From assembly GCA_946558695.1 (NCBI GenBank), contig CAMNTQ010000034.1:1-34946 (forward strand): a stretch of 34,946 bases of DNA, in the 5' to 3' direction. Below the pieces are notes generated by a model. That model saw only the letters and a program-made list of their open reading frames with translations, was not told the origin of the DNA and did no database searches. Positions 24,835 through 32,638 of this stretch are shown here, in pieces (the first letter of the stretch is position 1; each line of letters starts with the position of its first letter). The DNA is from an uncultured Lachnospiraceae bacterium (lineage in GTDB: Bacteria > Bacillota > Clostridia > Lachnospirales > Lachnospiraceae). Position numbers and translations under genes: made by a program.

Positions 24835-25853
24835 ATAGCTTTTCCCTCTAATATCTCTTTATAATCCTTATAGTTTTTCTTCAGCAGTTTCGGCGTGTCA
24901 AGACCATACGGACATTTCGACTTACACTGCCCGCATTCCAGACAATTTTCTATTTTTTTCATCTTTTCTTGTGTCTCTTCATTTAAAAAGTTAGCTGAAA
25001 CCGCCCGGCGGATCAGGAGTGACATTCTGGCACAGTTATTGATCTCTATCTCTGCCGGACAGGGCATACAATATCCGCAGCCCCGGCAGAAATCCCCCTG
25101 AAACTCCTTAACATCCTTCGCGATCTGCTCCGCGATCCCTCCTTCAAGCTTCGGCGGATTCTCCTGACAGGACAGGAATTCATCTAGTTCGCTCTCCCGC
25201 TGTATTCCCCAGATCGGGAGCACATTGTCATATTCATTCATAAAAGCATACGCAAGAGACGACTGGTTGATCAGCCCTCCTGCCAGCGCTTTCATCGCTA
25301 TAAATCCCATATCCTTTTCTTTGCACAGCTTCACAAGCTCCTTCTCGTTTTCAGAGCTGAGATAACTGAACGGAAATTGAAGCGTATCATAAAGCCCGCT
25401 CTCTATGGCCTCCTTCGCAACCGCAAGGCGGTGGTTCGTAATTCCTATATAATGAATCTTTCCCTGTCTCTTTGCCTCCAGCATCGCATCATACAAGCCA
25501 TCCTCTCCGCCCGGCTTCGGACAGAACGGCGGATTGTGGAATTGATAGACGTCAATATAATCTGTACCCAAAGTGTCAAGAGAAGTTTCCAGATCCTTCC
25601 AGAACGTTTCCGCATTCACTGCCATTGTCTTTGTCGTTATGTAGATCTGCTCCCTCACATCGGAAAGGGCAAAATTAATCTTTTCCTCGCTGTCCGTGTA
25701 AGCCCTTGCAGTGTCAAACAGCCGCACGCCGTTATCATACGCTTTCCGAAGTATCTTAGCCGCTTCTTCCTTACTGACGCGCTGTATGGGCAGTGCGCCG
25801 AATCCATTCTTGTTCACGATAATCTCTGTTTTTCCTAATCTTACTTTATCCAT
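24831..25853 (-). CDS. Aldo/keto reductase with C-terminal ferredoxin domain
   Basis: The 340-residue protein fuses an aldo/keto reductase barrel with a 4Fe-4S module. The AKR tetrad is visible: Asp in FDTARAY, the Tyr of that motif, Lys in ITTKTMA, and His in VYQFHNPP. The C-terminus has CRGCGYCMPCPAEI (about 253-266) and CLECGQCKSKCPYG (about 302-315). This AKR/Fe-S type occurs widely in anaerobes, with the substrate generally unassigned. It is the first gene of a tight three-gene operon with DUF2804 and the multi-cluster ferredoxin protein. Confidence 0.9.
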   Translation of the reverse strand: MDKVRLGKTEIIVNKNGFGALPIQRVSKEEAAKILRKAYDNGVRLFDTARAYTDSEEKINFALSDVREQIYITTKTMAVNAETFWKDLETSLDTLGTDYIDVYQFHNPPFCPKPGGEDGLYDAMLEAKRQGKIHYIGITNHRLAVAKEAIESGLYDTLQFPFSYLSSENEKELVKLCKEKDMGFIAMKALAGGLINQSSLAYAFMNEYDNVLPIWGIQRESELDEFLSCQENPPKLEGGIAEQIAKDVKEFQGDFCRGCGYCMPCPAEIEINNCARMSLLIRRAVSANFLNEETQEKMKKIENCLECGQCKSKCPYGLDTPKLLKKNYKDYKEILEGKAI

Positions 25854-25896
25854 AAATAATCTCCTATCTCACGCATTTAAAATATTTTCTGATTTC

Positions 25897-26700
25897 TTAC
25901 CCCATCAGTTTCTTGTATATATTCAAATCTTCATCCTTGAACACATTAAACACTACCCGTTCAAGGCTGGATTTAGAAAGATAGCGGTCTACCGTCTCGA
26001 CTGCGATCTGCGCCGCCAGCTTATTGGGGAAATGAAATTCTCCGGTGGATATACAGCAGAACGCTATAGACCAGAGTCTCTCCTTCTCTGCGAGGATCAT
26101 ACTGCTTAAATAACAGGACTGAAGCTGCTCTTTCTGTTTTTCCGTAACACTGACTCCTACGATCGGCCCTACCGTATGGATCACATGCTTTGCAGGAAGA
26201 TTGTAGCCCTTCGTTATCTTTGCCTTTCCTGTCGGCTCATCGTGTCCCTGCCGTTCCATGATTTCGGCGCATTCGTTGCGAAGCTGGATACCCGCCGCCG
26301 AATGGATCGCGTTATCAATACATCCATGACAGGGAACAAAGCATCCCAGCATCTGACTGTTCGCGGCATTTACGATCGCATCAACAGAAAGCCTTGTAAT
26401 ATCTCCCTGCCAGATAGAGATTCTGTCTGCGTTTTTAATCCCGCTGCAGGGATACTCGTCCGCCACGACCGGAATATCCTTAAGCCGCACAATCCCCTTT
26501 TTCTTAAGTTCATCCTTTAAAAGTCCATCCTGCAGCTCTAAGTATTCCGGCGATGCCTCTCCCGGCCAGCGCACATTCATAAGGCTTCTTAAGAGAGTAC
26601 GCTTCTCATGATAATTCACCGGCTCCATAATCGACGCATAGCCATCATTCTCCTTTTTCAGATAACTAATAAGACTACTGACTCTCTTTTCCTTCGTCAT
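25897..26700 (-). CDS. Zinc-type macrodomain protein-ADP-ribose hydrolase
   Basis: The 267-residue protein has an N-terminal extension of about 85 residues and a macrodomain starting IWQGDITRLSVDAIVNAANS (97-116). It carries the GCFVPCHGCIDNAIH insert typical of zinc-containing macrodomains; Cys120, His125 and Cys127 are the expected zinc ligands. Relatives remove ADP-ribose from proteins and are often encoded with a class M sirtuin and a lipoylated GcvH-like carrier. None of these is adjacent here, although an ordinary-looking sirtuin lies 6 kb away. The ADP-ribosylated target is therefore unknown. Confidence 0.9.
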   Translation of the reverse strand: MTKEKRVSSLISYLKKENDGYASIMEPVNYHEKRTLLRSLMNVRWPGEASPEYLELQDGLLKDELKKKGIVRLKDIPVVADEYPCSGIKNADRISIWQGDITRLSVDAIVNAANSQMLGCFVPCHGCIDNAIHSAAGIQLRNECAEIMERQGHDEPTGKAKITKGYNLPAKHVIHTVGPIVGVSVTEKQKEQLQSCYLSSMILAEKERLWSIAFCCISTGEFHFPNKLAAQIAVETVDRYLSKSSLERVVFNVFKDEDLNIYKKLMG

Positions 26701-26786
26701 AATTTTTCCTTTCCGTTATTCATGCTTAGCAGCTTCTATTTGGTAATAAGTATATCATAGGATAAAAAAGGTCAGCAATATATATT

Positions 26787-27242
26787 TTACCAACTCAGCC
26801 ACAGTCTCCATAAGTCTTCTCCCCAAAGCGCCGAAACTGCAAGCCCCATACTTAGGAAAGGTCCCAGCGGAAAGCGCTGTGCTTTATCCACCCTCTTTTT
26901 TACGACCAGAAACAACGCATATCCCCCTGCGGCAAATATAGCAAGTACCGCCGAGACAACTAAAGCTCTCCACCCTAAAAACAATCCTGCCACCGCCATC
27001 ATCTTTATATCTCCTCCCCCAAATGCGCCGGGAACCATAAGTGTTAACGTGAGCATAGGCACACTGATACACAGCGCGCCCAAAAGTCTTGATAAGATAT
27101 CTGTCTCCTGATCGATCAATATTGCCGCGACAGCTAACACGGCAATCGCTATATGACAGCCGTCTTTTATCTCCATTCTCCTGATGTCCTGACAGGATAC
27201 TACGATCAAAATGCCGAAAAAAACAAGTAATAAAACTTTCAT
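26787..27242 (-). CDS. Type IV prepilin peptidase (A24 family)
   Basis: The 151-residue integral membrane protein has about five or six hydrophobic segments. The first catalytic Asp is in VSCQDIRRMEIKD (residues 16-28) and the second in the GGGDIKMMAVAGL motif near residue 76. It lacks the N-terminal Zn/methylase domain, like CpaA-type enzymes. It would cleave leader peptides of type IV-like or Flp pilins. No pilin or pilus assembly genes are in the window, so the substrate is elsewhere. It is downstream of a 67-residue membrane protein by 9 bases. Confidence 0.88.
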   Translation of the reverse strand: MKVLLLVFFGILIVVSCQDIRRMEIKDGCHIAIAVLAVAAILIDQETDILSRLLGALCISVPMLTLTLMVPGAFGGGDIKMMAVAGLFLGWRALVVSAVLAIFAAGGYALFLVVKKRVDKAQRFPLGPFLSMGLAVSALWGEDLWRLWLSW

Positions 27243-27251
27243 AAACCTCCT

Positions 27252-27455
27252 TTATCTCCAGTCGTACTTTTCAGAGCATTTGTTCCAGTAATAATTATTC
27301 CCGATAACGGCGGCAATGGACAATGCTGACAGGATAAAAAAGATCACGCTCCCGGTTCCCCGTATAACAAATTCTGAAAATTCCTTTTTCGGCATTCCAA
27401 TCTTGTCTGAAAAGGAGAGTCCTTCCAAACTTGCTTCCTTTGCCATCCCGATCAT
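27252..27455 (-). CDS. Small single-pass membrane protein
   Basis: The 67-residue protein has a charged N-terminus (MAKEASLEG, MPKKEFSEF) and one hydrophobic segment at about residues 34-51 (SVIFFILSALSIAAVIG). Its last residue is 9 bases before the prepilin peptidase ATG. A consensus promoter (27493-27522) lies 40 bases upstream, but the ribosome binding site is weak. The frame could extend upstream to 27639 if one base of an A8 tract (complement of 27459-27466) were lost. The promoters in that stretch argue against this. No family is recognised. Confidence 0.6.
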   Translation of the reverse strand: MIGMAKEASLEGLSFSDKIGMPKKEFSEFVIRGTGSVIFFILSALSIAAVIGNNYYWNKCSEKYDWR

Positions 27456-27492
27456 ATCTTTTTTTTACTACTTCCAGTTCAAAAAGCGAGAG

Positions 27493-27522
27493 ATTATACG
27501 TCTCAAGATAGCTGTTTGTCAA
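27493..27522 (-). promoter_or_regulatory. Sigma-70-type promoter for the small membrane protein/prepilin peptidase
   Basis: On the minus strand TTGACA (complement 27517-27522) and TATAAT (complement 27493-27498) are both perfect, with an 18-base spacer. Transcription should begin about 27486 and read into the 67-residue ORF. Its -35 box lies only 8 bases from that of the divergent hydE promoter. Confidence 0.75.
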
Positions 27523-27530
27523 TAACTTTC

Positions 27531-27559
27531 TTGTATCTTTTCTCTGACTATGATATAAT
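27531..27559 (+). promoter_or_regulatory. Sigma-70-type promoter for hydE
   Basis: TTGTAT (27531-27536) and TATAAT (27554-27559) are separated by 17 bases. The predicted start is near 27566, giving a leader of about 134 nt before the hydE ATG at 27700. Confidence 0.75.
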
Positions 27560-27565
27560 TCGTTT

Positions 27566-27687
27566 GACGTACTAATCACAAAGGGTAATACCTGAGTGAA
27601 AAGGCGGACGGATTCGAGATGATATATTTTCCGGGACATTCTTTGTCTCCGGTTTAGAACCTGACGCCTTATGTGTCAGGATTTTTT
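27566..27687 (+). promoter_or_regulatory. Riboswitch-like/attenuator leader of hydE
   Basis: The leader ends in a strong intrinsic terminator at 27660-27687: CCTGACGC pairs with GTGTCAGG (eight pairs, one G-U), loop CTTAT, then six T. The ribosome binding site of hydE follows at once. AAGGCG at 27601-27606 can pair with CGCCTT (27665-27670), which overlaps the terminator 5' arm and loop, so an antiterminated form is possible. Between them is a hairpin (27631-27652, CCGG-GACA/TGTC-CCGG with a bulge). I do not recognise a known riboswitch consensus. A short possible leader peptide (MIYFPGHSLSPV) lies within, without a good ribosome binding site. Confidence 0.6.
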
Positions 27688-27699
27688 ATTGGGAGAATT

Positions 27700-28749
27700 A
27701 TGGATAGATACATCAAACTGATTGACAAATTACACAAAGAGCACACCCTTTTCGGCGCAGAATGGACGTCTCTGATCGCCAATCGAACGCCAGAGCTTTC
27801 CGAATATCTGTTCTCACTGGCGCGAGATGTACGGGAGCGATATTACGGAAAAGATGTCTATGTGCGGGGTCTGATCGAATTTTCCAATTACTGTAAAAAT
27901 GACTGTCTCTACTGCGGTATTCGCAGAAGTAACCGCAATGCCCGCCGCTACCGTCTTGACGAAGACACGATTCTTTCCTGCTGTCAGGAAGGATACGGAC
28001 TTGGTTTCCGCACCTTTGTACTGCAAAGCGGAGAGGATGTTTCCTATACAGAAGACAGACTGGTAAACCTTATCCGAAAAATCCGTCAGGAATTCTCAGA
28101 CTGTGCGATCACTCTTTCTGTCGGAGAATGGGAAAAATCAAGTTATCAGGCATTTTTTGATGCGGGGGCTGACCGTTATCTTCTGCGTCATGAGACATAT
28201 AATGCGAAACACTATTCCGTGCTGCACCCTGATGCACTAAGCGCCGAAAAACGCAGGCAATGTCTCTGGGAACTAAAAGAAATCGGCTATCAGGTGGGAA
28301 CCGGATTTATGGTAGGAGCGCCTTTCCAGACAGCACAGCTTCTGTCAGAAGATATGCTTTTTCTAAAGGAACTGAATCCCCAGATGGTAGGGATTGGGCC
28401 ATTCATCCCCCACCATGACACTCCCTTTAAGAATGAGACAGCCGGAACACTTGAGCTGACGCTATTCCTTCTAGGGTGTATCCGCCTTATGCTGCCGAAG
28501 GTTCTCCTTCCCTCCACCACCGCCCTCGGAACCATCCATCCGAAAGGCCGGGAACTTGGCATACTGTCAGGCGCTAATGTCGTGATGCCGAACCTCTCTC
28601 CCACAGAGGTAAGAAAGGATTATCTTCTCTACGACAATAAGATCTGTACCGGAGACGAATCGGCACAATGCCGGCGATTCCTTGAGCAGAGAATGGAGTC
28701 CATCGGATATCAGATCGTGACCGCAAGAGGTGATTCCCTGAATATATAG
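27700..28749 (+). CDS. hydE: [FeFe]-hydrogenase maturase HydE (radical SAM)
   Basis: HydE is a radical SAM enzyme that, with HydG and HydF, builds the 2Fe subcluster of [FeFe]-hydrogenase; it is linked to azadithiolate bridge formation. The radical SAM CX3CX2C motif is Cys65, Cys69 and Cys72 in FSNYCKNDCLYCGIR, followed by RYRLDEDTILSC and GFRTFVLQSGED. The longest frame starts at 27673, inside the terminator hairpin; GGGAG seven bases ahead of the ATG at 27700 marks the real start, giving 349 residues. Expression is probably controlled by the leader terminator. Confidence 0.95.
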   Translation: MDRYIKLIDKLHKEHTLFGAEWTSLIANRTPELSEYLFSLARDVRERYYGKDVYVRGLIEFSNYCKNDCLYCGIRRSNRNARRYRLDEDTILSCCQEGYGLGFRTFVLQSGEDVSYTEDRLVNLIRKIRQEFSDCAITLSVGEWEKSSYQAFFDAGADRYLLRHETYNAKHYSVLHPDALSAEKRRQCLWELKEIGYQVGTGFMVGAPFQTAQLLSEDMLFLKELNPQMVGIGPFIPHHDTPFKNETAGTLELTLFLLGCIRLMLPKVLLPSTTALGTIHPKGRELGILSGANVVMPNLSPTEVRKDYLLYDNKICTGDESAQCRRFLEQRMESIGYQIVTARGDSLNI

Positions 28750-28773
28750 AAACGGTAACACAGTCCAAAACAT

Positions 28774-28801
28774 TTGTCTGACACAATCCAATAATCATAA
28801 T
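28774..28801 (+). promoter_or_regulatory. Possible promoter for hydG
   Basis: TTGTCT (28774-28779) and CATAAT (28796-28801) are separated by 16 bases in the 91-base hydE-hydG gap. No terminator precedes it, so read-through from hydE is also expected. Confidence 0.4.
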
Positions 28802-28840
28802 TAAAAAACTCTAAAATACATAACTATAAGGAGGTACTAT

Positions 28841-30262
28841 ATGTACGACATAAATTCTAAACATGCTGATGATTTTATCAGCCATGATGAAATTCTTGAA
28901 ACCCTTGCTTACGCAGATGAGAACAAAGACAATCTGGAATTAGTGGAAGCTATCATTAAAAAAGCAGAAAACAAAAAAGGCTTAAGCCACAGAGAGGCTT
29001 CGGTATTATTAGCCTGTGACAATCCAGAATTGAATGAAAGAATCTTCCGCCTTGCAGAACAGATCAAGAAAGATTTCTACGGCAACCGTATCGTGCTTTT
29101 TGCGCCCCTCTATCTTTCTAACTATTGTATCAATGGCTGTACCTATTGTCCATACCATGCGACAAATAAGCATATTTTGCGCAAGCAGTTATCTCAGGAG
29201 GATATCCGCCGGGAGGTTATCGCGCTTCAGGATATGGGGCATAAGCGTCTGGCTCTGGAAGCGGGTGAGGATCCGGTACATAACACGATGGAATATTATC
29301 TGGACAGTATTAAGACGGTCTATGACATCAAGCATAAGAACGGCGCGATCCGCCGTGTCAATATCAACATCGCCGCAACGACCGTTGACAACTACCGTCT
29401 GCTTAAAGAAGCGGAAATCGGAACTTATATTCTGTTTCAGGAGACCTACCACAAGGAAAGCTACCTAAAGCTTCATCCGACGGGGCCGAAGCATGATTAT
29501 AACTATCACACGGAAGCCATGGACCGTGCTATGGAGGGCGGCATTGATGATGTTGGAATCGGCGTTTTATTTGGACTTGATAAGTACCGCTATGAATTTG
29601 CCGGACTTCTCATGCACGCAGAACACTTAGAGGCCGCCTTCGGCGTAGGTCCGCATACTATCAGTGTTCCAAGACTCCGCAACGCGGACGATATCGATGC
29701 AAGCACATTTTCAAATGGCATCGACGACGACACTTTTGGAAAAATCGTTGCCTGTATACGAATCGCCGTACCATACACCGGCATGATCATTTCCACAAGA
29801 GAAAGCCAGAAAACAAGAGAGCGGGTACTTCATCTTGGTATCTCCCAGATCAGCGGAGGTTCCAAAACAAGTGTCGGCGGCTACTGCGAACCAGAGCCGG
29901 AGGATGCGAAATCTGAGCAGTTCGATGTCATCGACGGACGTACCCTTGACGAAGTCGTGCACTGGCTGATGGAGATGGATTATATTCCCAGCTTCTGCAC
30001 CGCATGCTACCGTGAAGGCAGAACCGGCGACCGCTTTATGTCCCTGTGCAAAAAGGGACAGATTCAAAACTGCTGCCATCCAAATGCTCTGATGACGCTT
30101 GAAGAATATCTGATGGATTATGCTTCGCCGGAAACAAAGGCGCTTGGAGATCAACTGATTGATAAAGAAGTATTAAACGTCCCAAATGAGAAGGCACGGC
30201 AGGTGGTGCTTGAGAATCTGAAACTGATCCGCGAAAATAACAGGAGGGATTTCCGATTTTAA
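28841..30262 (+). CDS. hydG: [FeFe]-hydrogenase maturase HydG (tyrosine lyase)
   Basis: HydG cleaves tyrosine to make the CO and CN ligands carried on a [Fe(CO)2CN] synthon. The SAM cluster motif is Cys96, Cys100 and Cys103 (NYCINGCTYCPYH). The C-terminal CX2CX22C motif for the auxiliary cluster is Cys386, Cys389 and Cys412 in FCTACYREGRTGDRF and NCCHPNAL. The length of 473 residues is typical. The start has an AAGGAGG box. It follows hydE by 91 bases and a terminator-like hairpin separates it from hydF. Confidence 0.97.
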   Translation: MYDINSKHADDFISHDEILETLAYADENKDNLELVEAIIKKAENKKGLSHREASVLLACDNPELNERIFRLAEQIKKDFYGNRIVLFAPLYLSNYCINGCTYCPYHATNKHILRKQLSQEDIRREVIALQDMGHKRLALEAGEDPVHNTMEYYLDSIKTVYDIKHKNGAIRRVNINIAATTVDNYRLLKEAEIGTYILFQETYHKESYLKLHPTGPKHDYNYHTEAMDRAMEGGIDDVGIGVLFGLDKYRYEFAGLLMHAEHLEAAFGVGPHTISVPRLRNADDIDASTFSNGIDDDTFGKIVACIRIAVPYTGMIISTRESQKTRERVLHLGISQISGGSKTSVGGYCEPEPEDAKSEQFDVIDGRTLDEVVHWLMEMDYIPSFCTACYREGRTGDRFMSLCKKGQIQNCCHPNALMTLEEYLMDYASPETKALGDQLIDKEVLNVPNEKARQVVLENLKLIRENNRRDFRF

Positions 30263-30323
30263 TATTTTCTAATGAAGACGATTCGGAGAAATTGCATTCC
30301 TGCGTCACCACGCTCTCGCTCTG

Positions 30324-30381
30324 AAAAAAGCATAGCAGACACTAGACTCGAAAAAACCTCGTCAAGTGCTGATGCTTTTTT
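30324..30381 (+). terminator. Terminator between hydG and hydF
   Basis: AAAAAAGCAT pairs with ATGCTTTTTT, then CAG/CTG and CACT/AGTG with short bulges extend the stem around an A-rich loop. The U-rich 3' arm supports termination. A 6-bp dyad AGGAAT/ATTCCT (30394-30408) lies just downstream and could be an operator for hydF. The gap 30263-30470 holds no gene. Confidence 0.65.
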
Positions 30382-30470
30382 ACGGGTTCCTTTAGGAATA
30401 CAATTCCTCTGAATCTGTATGACTATATAAACAATTAAAATCTGAAAACAACAACTTTAAGGAGGCTTTC

Positions 30471-31667
30471 ATGAGTTTGAATAATACACCGGCGGCGGAA
30501 AGGGTGCATATTGGAATATTCGGGAGGCGCAATGCGGGGAAATCCAGTCTGATCAATGCGCTGACGGGGCAGGAACTGGCGATTGTGTCCGAGAAAAAAG
30601 GAACGACGACGGATCCTGTTTTGAAGGCAATGGAGCTTCTTCCTCTCGGGCCGGTTGTGATAATCGACACACCGGGACTGGATGACGAGGGGGAACTTGG
30701 AAGATTTCGGATCCAGAAGGCCTATCAGATACTGAATAAGACGGATATTGCTCTGCTGGTTCTCGACGGCACTGTCGGTATGACAGATGCGGACGAAAAA
30801 ATTTTGGACCGGATTAAGGAGAAACATATTCCTTATCTAATTGTGATGAATAAAGCGGATCTTCTTTCCGACTCAAAACATATGGGAAATGACAAGGATT
30901 GTCTGTGGGTAAGCGCTCTGAACCGAACGCAGATTCATGAACTGAGGGAGCGTATCGCGCACCTTGTTCCTTCTGATGAGCCAGACCGTTATATTGTGCG
31001 CGATCTGGTCTCTCCGTTAGACTTTGTCGTGCTTGTAGTACCTATTGACAAGGCCGCTCCAAAGGGACGGCTGATCCTGCCGCAGCAACAGACAATCCGC
31101 GACCTTCTGGAAGCAGGAGCAGTCTCTGTTGCTGTACGTGATACGGAACTTGAAGATATGCTAAAAAAACTTGATGCCGCCCCTGCTCTTGTTATCACGG
31201 ACAGTCAGGCATTCAGAACAGTCGCACAAATTGTTCCAAAGAATGTCCCGTTAACATCTTTCTCTATTCTTTTTGCAAGATATAAGGGAAATCTTGACAC
31301 GCTTGTAAATGGTGCAAAGCATATTGACGAGCTGCAAGACGGCGATACAATCCTTATCTCTGAGGGTTGTACTCATCACCGCCAGTGCGATGATATTGGC
31401 ACGGTCAAGCTGCCGAACTGGCTGAAAAAACACACGGGGAAAGATCTGAATTTTGAATTCACCAACGGAACAGAATTCCCGTCTGAGCTTAACAAATACC
31501 GCCTTATTGTCCACTGCGGCGGCTGCACGCTCAATGAACGCGAGATGAAATACCGTATGAAATGCGCACAGGATGCCGGCATTCCTATGACAAACTATGG
31601 AACCGCAATTGCATATATGAATGGGATATTAGCGAGAAGCCTTGAAATTTTCCATCCCTTACTCTAA
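30471..31667 (+). CDS. hydF: [FeFe]-hydrogenase maturation GTPase HydF
   Basis: HydF is the GTPase and Fe-S scaffold on which the 2Fe subcluster is assembled before delivery to HydA. Of 398 residues, the N-terminal GTPase has G1 GRRNAGKS (18-25), G3 DTPG (66-69) and G4 NKAD (127-130). The C-terminal cluster domain has Cys300-Thr-His302 and HCGGC with Cys349 and Cys352. A strong AAGGAGG box precedes the ATG. It ends with a 4-base overlap with the convergent CPBP protease stop codon. No HydA gene is in the window. Confidence 0.96.
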   Translation: MSLNNTPAAERVHIGIFGRRNAGKSSLINALTGQELAIVSEKKGTTTDPVLKAMELLPLGPVVIIDTPGLDDEGELGRFRIQKAYQILNKTDIALLVLDGTVGMTDADEKILDRIKEKHIPYLIVMNKADLLSDSKHMGNDKDCLWVSALNRTQIHELRERIAHLVPSDEPDRYIVRDLVSPLDFVVLVVPIDKAAPKGRLILPQQQTIRDLLEAGAVSVAVRDTELEDMLKKLDAAPALVITDSQAFRTVAQIVPKNVPLTSFSILFARYKGNLDTLVNGAKHIDELQDGDTILISEGCTHHRQCDDIGTVKLPNWLKKHTGKDLNFEFTNGTEFPSELNKYRLIVHCGGCTLNEREMKYRMKCAQDAGIPMTNYGTAIAYMNGILARSLEIFHPLL

Positions 31668-32638
31668 TAAACATCAAACGCGCCGCCAGATACCATGCTC
31701 CCTATCATCAGAAATATCCCGATCACCACGCACCCTACTGCCGTCACCACCATCACAATCAAGGTACGCTGTTTTTCTTTCGGGAACAATCCTTTGTCAT
31801 ATCCCGGTTGTCCCTTATGAAGCAGATAATTACCAATATAAAGAAGTATGATGCCGCTGCCTCCAAAGAATGACAGATACTGTCCCACCGTATAAAGCGG
31901 CATATTGATCAATTCCATGCTTTGCTCCATGACCGATTCCATATCGTTCCTGCCATACATTCCTTGCAGTCCCGCTGAGCGGCTCACAAACTCAAGAAGG
32001 TAAGAAGCAAGCAGCGACAGGAAATTATTAACTCCATGAAAGAGCATAGTATAGAACATATTTCCCGTCTCCATCAGCACATATCCCATAGCTATGCCTA
32101 AGAAAAATGTAGGAAAAAACCGCCAGATACTGCCGTGAAATGCACCGAACACTGCTGCTGTAACAAGGATTGTAATCCATTTATTCCGTTCCGGCTTAAA
32201 AATGCTGTTAAAGAACACGCCCCGGAATACTGCTTCCTCACAGATTGCCGGAGCTACTACTACCGCCGCAAAAGCTACAACAAACGGAACACTCATGATC
32301 GCACTGCTGATTCCCCCGCTCACCTCTGCCATTTCCTTCGGGAACAGAAGAAGCATGATCATAGCGGCTATCATCGTAACAAATAACGTGCCAAGCCACA
32401 ATACAAACGTCCCGAATACCTGACACGCTTTTGGCCTCCTGACCGGAAACACCTTCTTAAAATCACCGCCGAAGACAAACACAACGCCAACTGCCAGCGC
32501 AAGCAGTATCAACTCGCCAAGCAATGTTCCGAAAAACCCAAACCACCGCCCCAGATATCCTGCAATAAAAAAAATATCGATCGCTGCCAGAATGATTAGA
32601 ATGATACCATGATATGGTTTCAACCTGTTTTTCGTCAT
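31664..32638 (-). CDS. CPBP-family intramembrane metalloprotease
   Basis: The 324-residue protein has about eight hydrophobic segments. It carries CPBP/Abi motif 1 EEAVFRGVFF (EExxxR, near residue 138) and motif 2 FHGSIWRFFPTFFLG, with a third His in FHGVNNFL. The family includes Rce1-like prenyl-protein proteases and bacteriocin-immunity proteins; the substrate is unknown. Its ATG overlaps the stop of the sirtuin gene (ATGA), so the two are translated together. Confidence 0.9.
   Translation of the reverse strand: MTKNRLKPYHGIILIILAAIDIFFIAGYLGRWFGFFGTLLGELILLALAVGVVFVFGGDFKKVFPVRRPKACQVFGTFVLWLGTLFVTMIAAMIMLLLFPKEMAEVSGGISSAIMSVPFVVAFAAVVVAPAICEEAVFRGVFFNSIFKPERNKWITILVTAAVFGAFHGSIWRFFPTFFLGIAMGYVLMETGNMFYTMLFHGVNNFLSLLASYLLEFVSRSAGLQGMYGRNDMESVMEQSMELINMPLYTVGQYLSFFGGSGIILLYIGNYLLHKGQPGYDKGLFPKEKQRTLIVMVVTAVGCVVIGIFLMIGSMVSGGAFDVY

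Noticed and set aside
27295..27639. 114-residue minus-strand frame upstream of the small membrane protein
   Set aside because: It covers a perfect promoter and the divergent hydE promoter, and it reads on in the wrong frame past the A8 tract. Treated as non-coding, with the slippage alternative kept as a finding.
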